Source: an uncultured Solobacterium sp.
Lineage (GTDB): Bacteria; Bacillota_I; Bacilli_A; Erysipelotrichales; Erysipelotrichaceae
Reading direction: 5' to 3'
Length of the DNA stretch: 15,388 nt
Assembly: GCA_938041275.1 (NCBI GenBank)
Contig: CALISH010000166.1
Location: 1 to 15,388 of the forward strand
Part shown: positions 13,389 through 15,388 of the stretch, piece by piece
Layout: each line of letters begins with the position of its first letter
Position numbering within the stretch: the stretch's first letter is position 1
Notes under the pieces: generated by a model
What the model saw: only the letters and a program-made list of their open reading frames with translations
What the model was told of the DNA's origin: nothing
Database searches by the model: none
Made by a program: the position numbers and the translations under genes

Positions 13389-15388
13389 AACGTATTAGAT
13401 TCGGATCAATAAACAACAAATCTCTATCTAGATTTCCCGCGCTGGTATATTGCTGCATATATGCCTGATTAGAAAAATCATTATGCCACTGTCCATCATT
13501 GATACCCCAATTTGCAACCCATTTTGGATACCCCGGAACATCAATGTAATTTGAAAACCAACTTGAAGAAGCATATATTCCTACAGTATGTCCAGACGTA
13601 GCTACGATATCTAAATAAGTCCTTGTAATAGAACTAATTGTTGTTTTATTTAAAATCCATGGAGCATGTCTTTGTTTATATCCATCTGCATCTTCCATAT
13701 CAAACCAAACCCCTAATGTAGGATGAATTTGAGAAAGGATATTTAAAGTAAACTTTGCCTCCTCAACTGCATCAGCCTCGTTTAATGCGTAGGAATATAA
13801 ATACACTCCATAAGGTATATGCAATTGCTCACAAATTCTCAAATATTCACGCCAATGTTTATCTTCTTTTGTACTATATCCGATACGGATAATTACAAAT
13901 CCATTTCGGTAATCCGCAAGATTTATACCATAGTTATGTTCAGAAATATCAATACCCTCAGCCCAGACTGAATCTGAACGTGTCGTCTGTAATGTTAATA
14001 TTTCTCCAGTAGATGGGTCAACGTGGTAGAAATTTCTTCCTTCTCTGAAATTCCAAGTCACAATTTGACCGTTATAGAAATAAACCTGCATTCGTCTTCC
14101 GTTTCGGATAATTGACGCAAATCCCGTTTTTGGTTCAGTAACATACGACTCATTTTGATCATTTGCTAAAGATCCATCATCATATTTTTTCATTACAGCT
14201 TTAACTTGTAACCCTTGTATATGTAAAGAAAGATTCTCACTTCCAGCTAACTCATTTGCATTTGCCCAACCTAACCACCCAAATTGTTCAATATAAACAC
14301 GATAGTATAGATTATATTTATTAGCTTTATTTCCTACCAATCGTAATCGAATGCCTTCTAGCGCATGTCCAGAACCAACCGTGCCACCTACGACCTGACT
14401 TGCATCTTGGTTGTTGATCCATCCAATTGTACTTACATGTGCATCTGCTTGAACACCAATATCGCCAGGTTTGGATCCTAAGAATGTTATCTTAAATGCT
14501 TCTAACGCATTCCCTGTATTTACATTTCCTACAACTCCATCATTAACGACTCCCGGTATCCATCCTACATTTGCCTGATGTCCAGTTACCGTGTACGTAT
14601 ATGGGAATTCTACCTCTGAATCTCCTAACGGGCTTGGTGCACTTTCTCCATTCTTTACAAGTTTTACCTGCATCGCTTGAACAGGAACTCCGTGTCCTGT
14701 ACTGCCTGCTAGCTCATTTGAACTTGCCCAGCCTAGCCATCCATAGCCCTTTGCGTATGCACGATAATAAATTTGATATTGGCTCGCTTGTCTTCCTGCC
14801 AATCTCAATCGTAATCCTTCAATGGCTCTTCCTGCTCCGACTGTTCCTAAAGTATTACCGGCCTCTTGGTTATTGATCCATCCGATTCCACTTACGTGTG
14901 CATCTCCAACAATTCTTAAATCTGCTTCTGTCGCATTTTCTATAATTAACTTAGCAGCCTCTAGATTCTTATTGTTTGTATCATTGCCGATTGTTTGTCC
15001 ATCACCTACAGTTGACAACCATCCTATTTCCGATTGATGACCTTGCCCTTGTAACGTATAATTCGCCGCCGGTTCTGGTGTACTACTTGGAACTGGTGTT
15101 GGCACAGGACTCGGAGTTGGAGTTGGGGTTGGTACTGGTGTTGGATTTGGGGTCGGTACAGAACGATTAATGCTTGAATTCCCTAATGGGCTTGGCTGTT
15201 GTGTGCCTTTTAAAGTAATCATTACCTGTACTGCCTGTAACGGAATCCCGTAATCTGTACTACCTGCTTGTTCATCCGAACTTGCCCAACCTAGCCATCC
15301 ATAGCCCTTTGCGTATGCACGATAATAAATTTGATATTTATTAGCTTTATTTCCTACCAATCGTAATCGAATGCCTTCTAGCGCATGT
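13387..15388 (-). CDS. Secreted ChW-repeat GH25 lysozyme (5' end outside window)
   Basis: The N-terminus is outside the right edge; about 667 codons are visible and the frame is open to the edge. The visible part holds seven ChW (clostridial hydrophobic, conserved GW) repeats in a triplet pattern: the last one of a first triplet, a Pro/Thr-rich linker (15156-15070), then two triplets with GW cores IGWLS, IGWIN, YGWLGW and VGWIP, IGWIN, FGWLGW. A short beta-rich spacer (about 14150-13980) leads to a C-terminal GH25 muramidase domain (about 13959-13390). It has GIDISEHN, the acidic pair in VWFDMEDADGY, WVANWG and a late NLDRD; likely catalytic residues are the Asp of DIS and the Asp/Glu of FDMED. 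The protein is probably exported and wall-bound, cutting peptidoglycan during wall remodelling, but the signal peptide is not visible. Confidence 0.92.
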   Translation of the reverse strand, partial: HALEGIRLRLVGNKANKYQIYYRAYAKGYGWLGWASSDEQAGSTDYGIPLQAVQVMITLKGTQQPSPLGNSSINRSVPTPNPTPVPTPTPTPSPVPTPVPSSTPEPAANYTLQGQGHQSEIGWLSTVGDGQTIGNDTNNKNLEAAKLIIENATEADLRIVGDAHVSGIGWINNQEAGNTLGTVGAGRAIEGLRLRLAGRQASQYQIYYRAYAKGYGWLGWASSNELAGSTGHGVPVQAMQVKLVKNGESAPSPLGDSEVEFPYTYTVTGHQANVGWIPGVVNDGVVGNVNTGNALEAFKITFLGSKPGDIGVQADAHVSTIGWINNQDASQVVGGTVGSGHALEGIRLRLVGNKANKYNLYYRVYIEQFGWLGWANANELAGSENLSLHIQGLQVKAVMKKYDDGSLANDQNESYVTEPKTGFASIIRNGRRMQVYFYNGQIVTWNFREGRNFYHVDPSTGEILTLQTTRSDSVWAEGIDISEHNYGINLADYRNGFVIIRIGYSTKEDKHWREYLRICEQLHIPYGVYLYSYALNEADAVEEAKFTLNILSQIHPTLGVWFDMEDADGYKQRHAPWILNKTTISSITRTYLDIVATSGHTVGIYASSSWFSNYIDVPGYPKWVANWGINDGQWHNDFSNQAYMQQYTSAGNLDRDLLFIDPNLIR
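14314..14368 (-). repeat. ChW-repeat DNA segment identical to 15334-15388
   Basis: At least 55 bases encoding HALEGIRLRLVGNKANKY match exactly at an offset of 1020. The match reaches the window edge, so it may be longer. It lies in the seventh visible ChW unit. Confidence 0.9.
14732..14780 (-). repeat. ChW-repeat DNA segment identical to 15290-15338
   Basis: These 49 bases, encoding most of QIYYRAYAKGYGWLGW, match exactly at an offset of 558. It lies in the fourth visible ChW unit; flanking bases differ. Confidence 0.9.
15070..15156 (-). repeat. Hexamer-like Pro-Thr/Ser linker repeat
   Basis: This codes for a flexible linker of alternating Pro and Thr/Ser/Val/Asn between ChW blocks. The DNA is a degenerate 6-base tandem repeat (units such as GGTGTT, GGAGTT and GGGGTT on the plus strand), which keeps the frame if units are gained or lost. 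Confidence 0.8.
15290..15338 (-). repeat. ChW-repeat DNA segment, copy of 14732-14780
   Basis: The left half of the first visible ChW unit is identical to unit four over 49 bases. It meets the segment shared with unit seven (15334-15388) at a 5-base overlap. Confidence 0.9.
15334..15388 (-). repeat. ChW-repeat DNA segment, copy of 14314-14368
   Basis: The right half of the first visible ChW unit is identical to unit seven up to the window edge, which makes unit one a mosaic of units four and seven. Confidence 0.9.

Noticed and set aside
14191..15388. Repeated DNA in the lysozyme gene as a possible CRISPR array
   Set aside because: The repeats are in frame, encode ChW units of protein and lack the short regular repeat-spacer pattern.

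Overview
The window looks like chromosomal DNA from a low-GC Gram-positive anaerobe, most likely a clostridium of the Lachnospiraceae type. This rests on the AT-rich sequence, strong AGGAG-type ribosome binding sites and a cell-wall lysozyme with clostridial ChW repeats. It is a placement by gene content, not a species call. Every supported gene lies on the minus strand, so transcription runs from right to left. The region is part of a surface polysaccharide cluster, and both window edges cut through a gene.

In transcription order the layout is as follows. (1) 15388-13387: the C-terminal part of a large secreted ChW-repeat/GH25 lysozyme, ending in a strong hairpin terminator. (2) 13386-13065: a gene-free, AT-rich leader. 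(3) 13064-11010: a large multi-spanning membrane protein, probably a GT-C type glycosyltransferase. (4) 10926-9001: a Wzt/Wzm-type ABC exporter, ATPase first and permease second, with a carbohydrate-binding-like tail on the ATPase. (5) 8976-4693: two long tandem-domain GT2 glycosyltransferases that share a 1555-bp stretch identical base for base, although their ends have diverged. (6) 4650-3603: a DPM1-like polyprenyl-phosphate glycosyltransferase and its small DUF2304 membrane partner, closed by a terminator-like hairpin. (7) 3485-1: a second transcription unit with its own good promoter, encoding a WbuB-like GT4 transferase, CapF and the start of CapG. These are steps in making and transferring N-acetyl-L-fucosamine (L-FucNAc).

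A coherent inferred picture is that nucleotide sugars including UDP-L-FucNAc are made in the cytoplasm. The GT4 and the two bidomain GT2 enzymes build a lipid-linked polymer, and Wzm/Wzt exports it. The DPM1-like GT2 with DUF2304 would make an undecaprenyl-phosphate sugar that the GT-C-like protein uses outside the membrane to decorate the polymer. A flippase for that lipid-sugar and the first FucNAc enzyme (CapE/FnlA) are not in view.

The most notable observations are the perfectly homogenised core of the two GT2 paralogues (recent gene conversion or duplication patching), an accessory beta-sandwich-like motif apparently shared by the two GT2 N-termini and the Wzt C-terminus, and the mosaic structure of the ChW repeats in the lysozyme gene. 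I found no RNA genes, CRISPR arrays, insertion sequences or phage genes.
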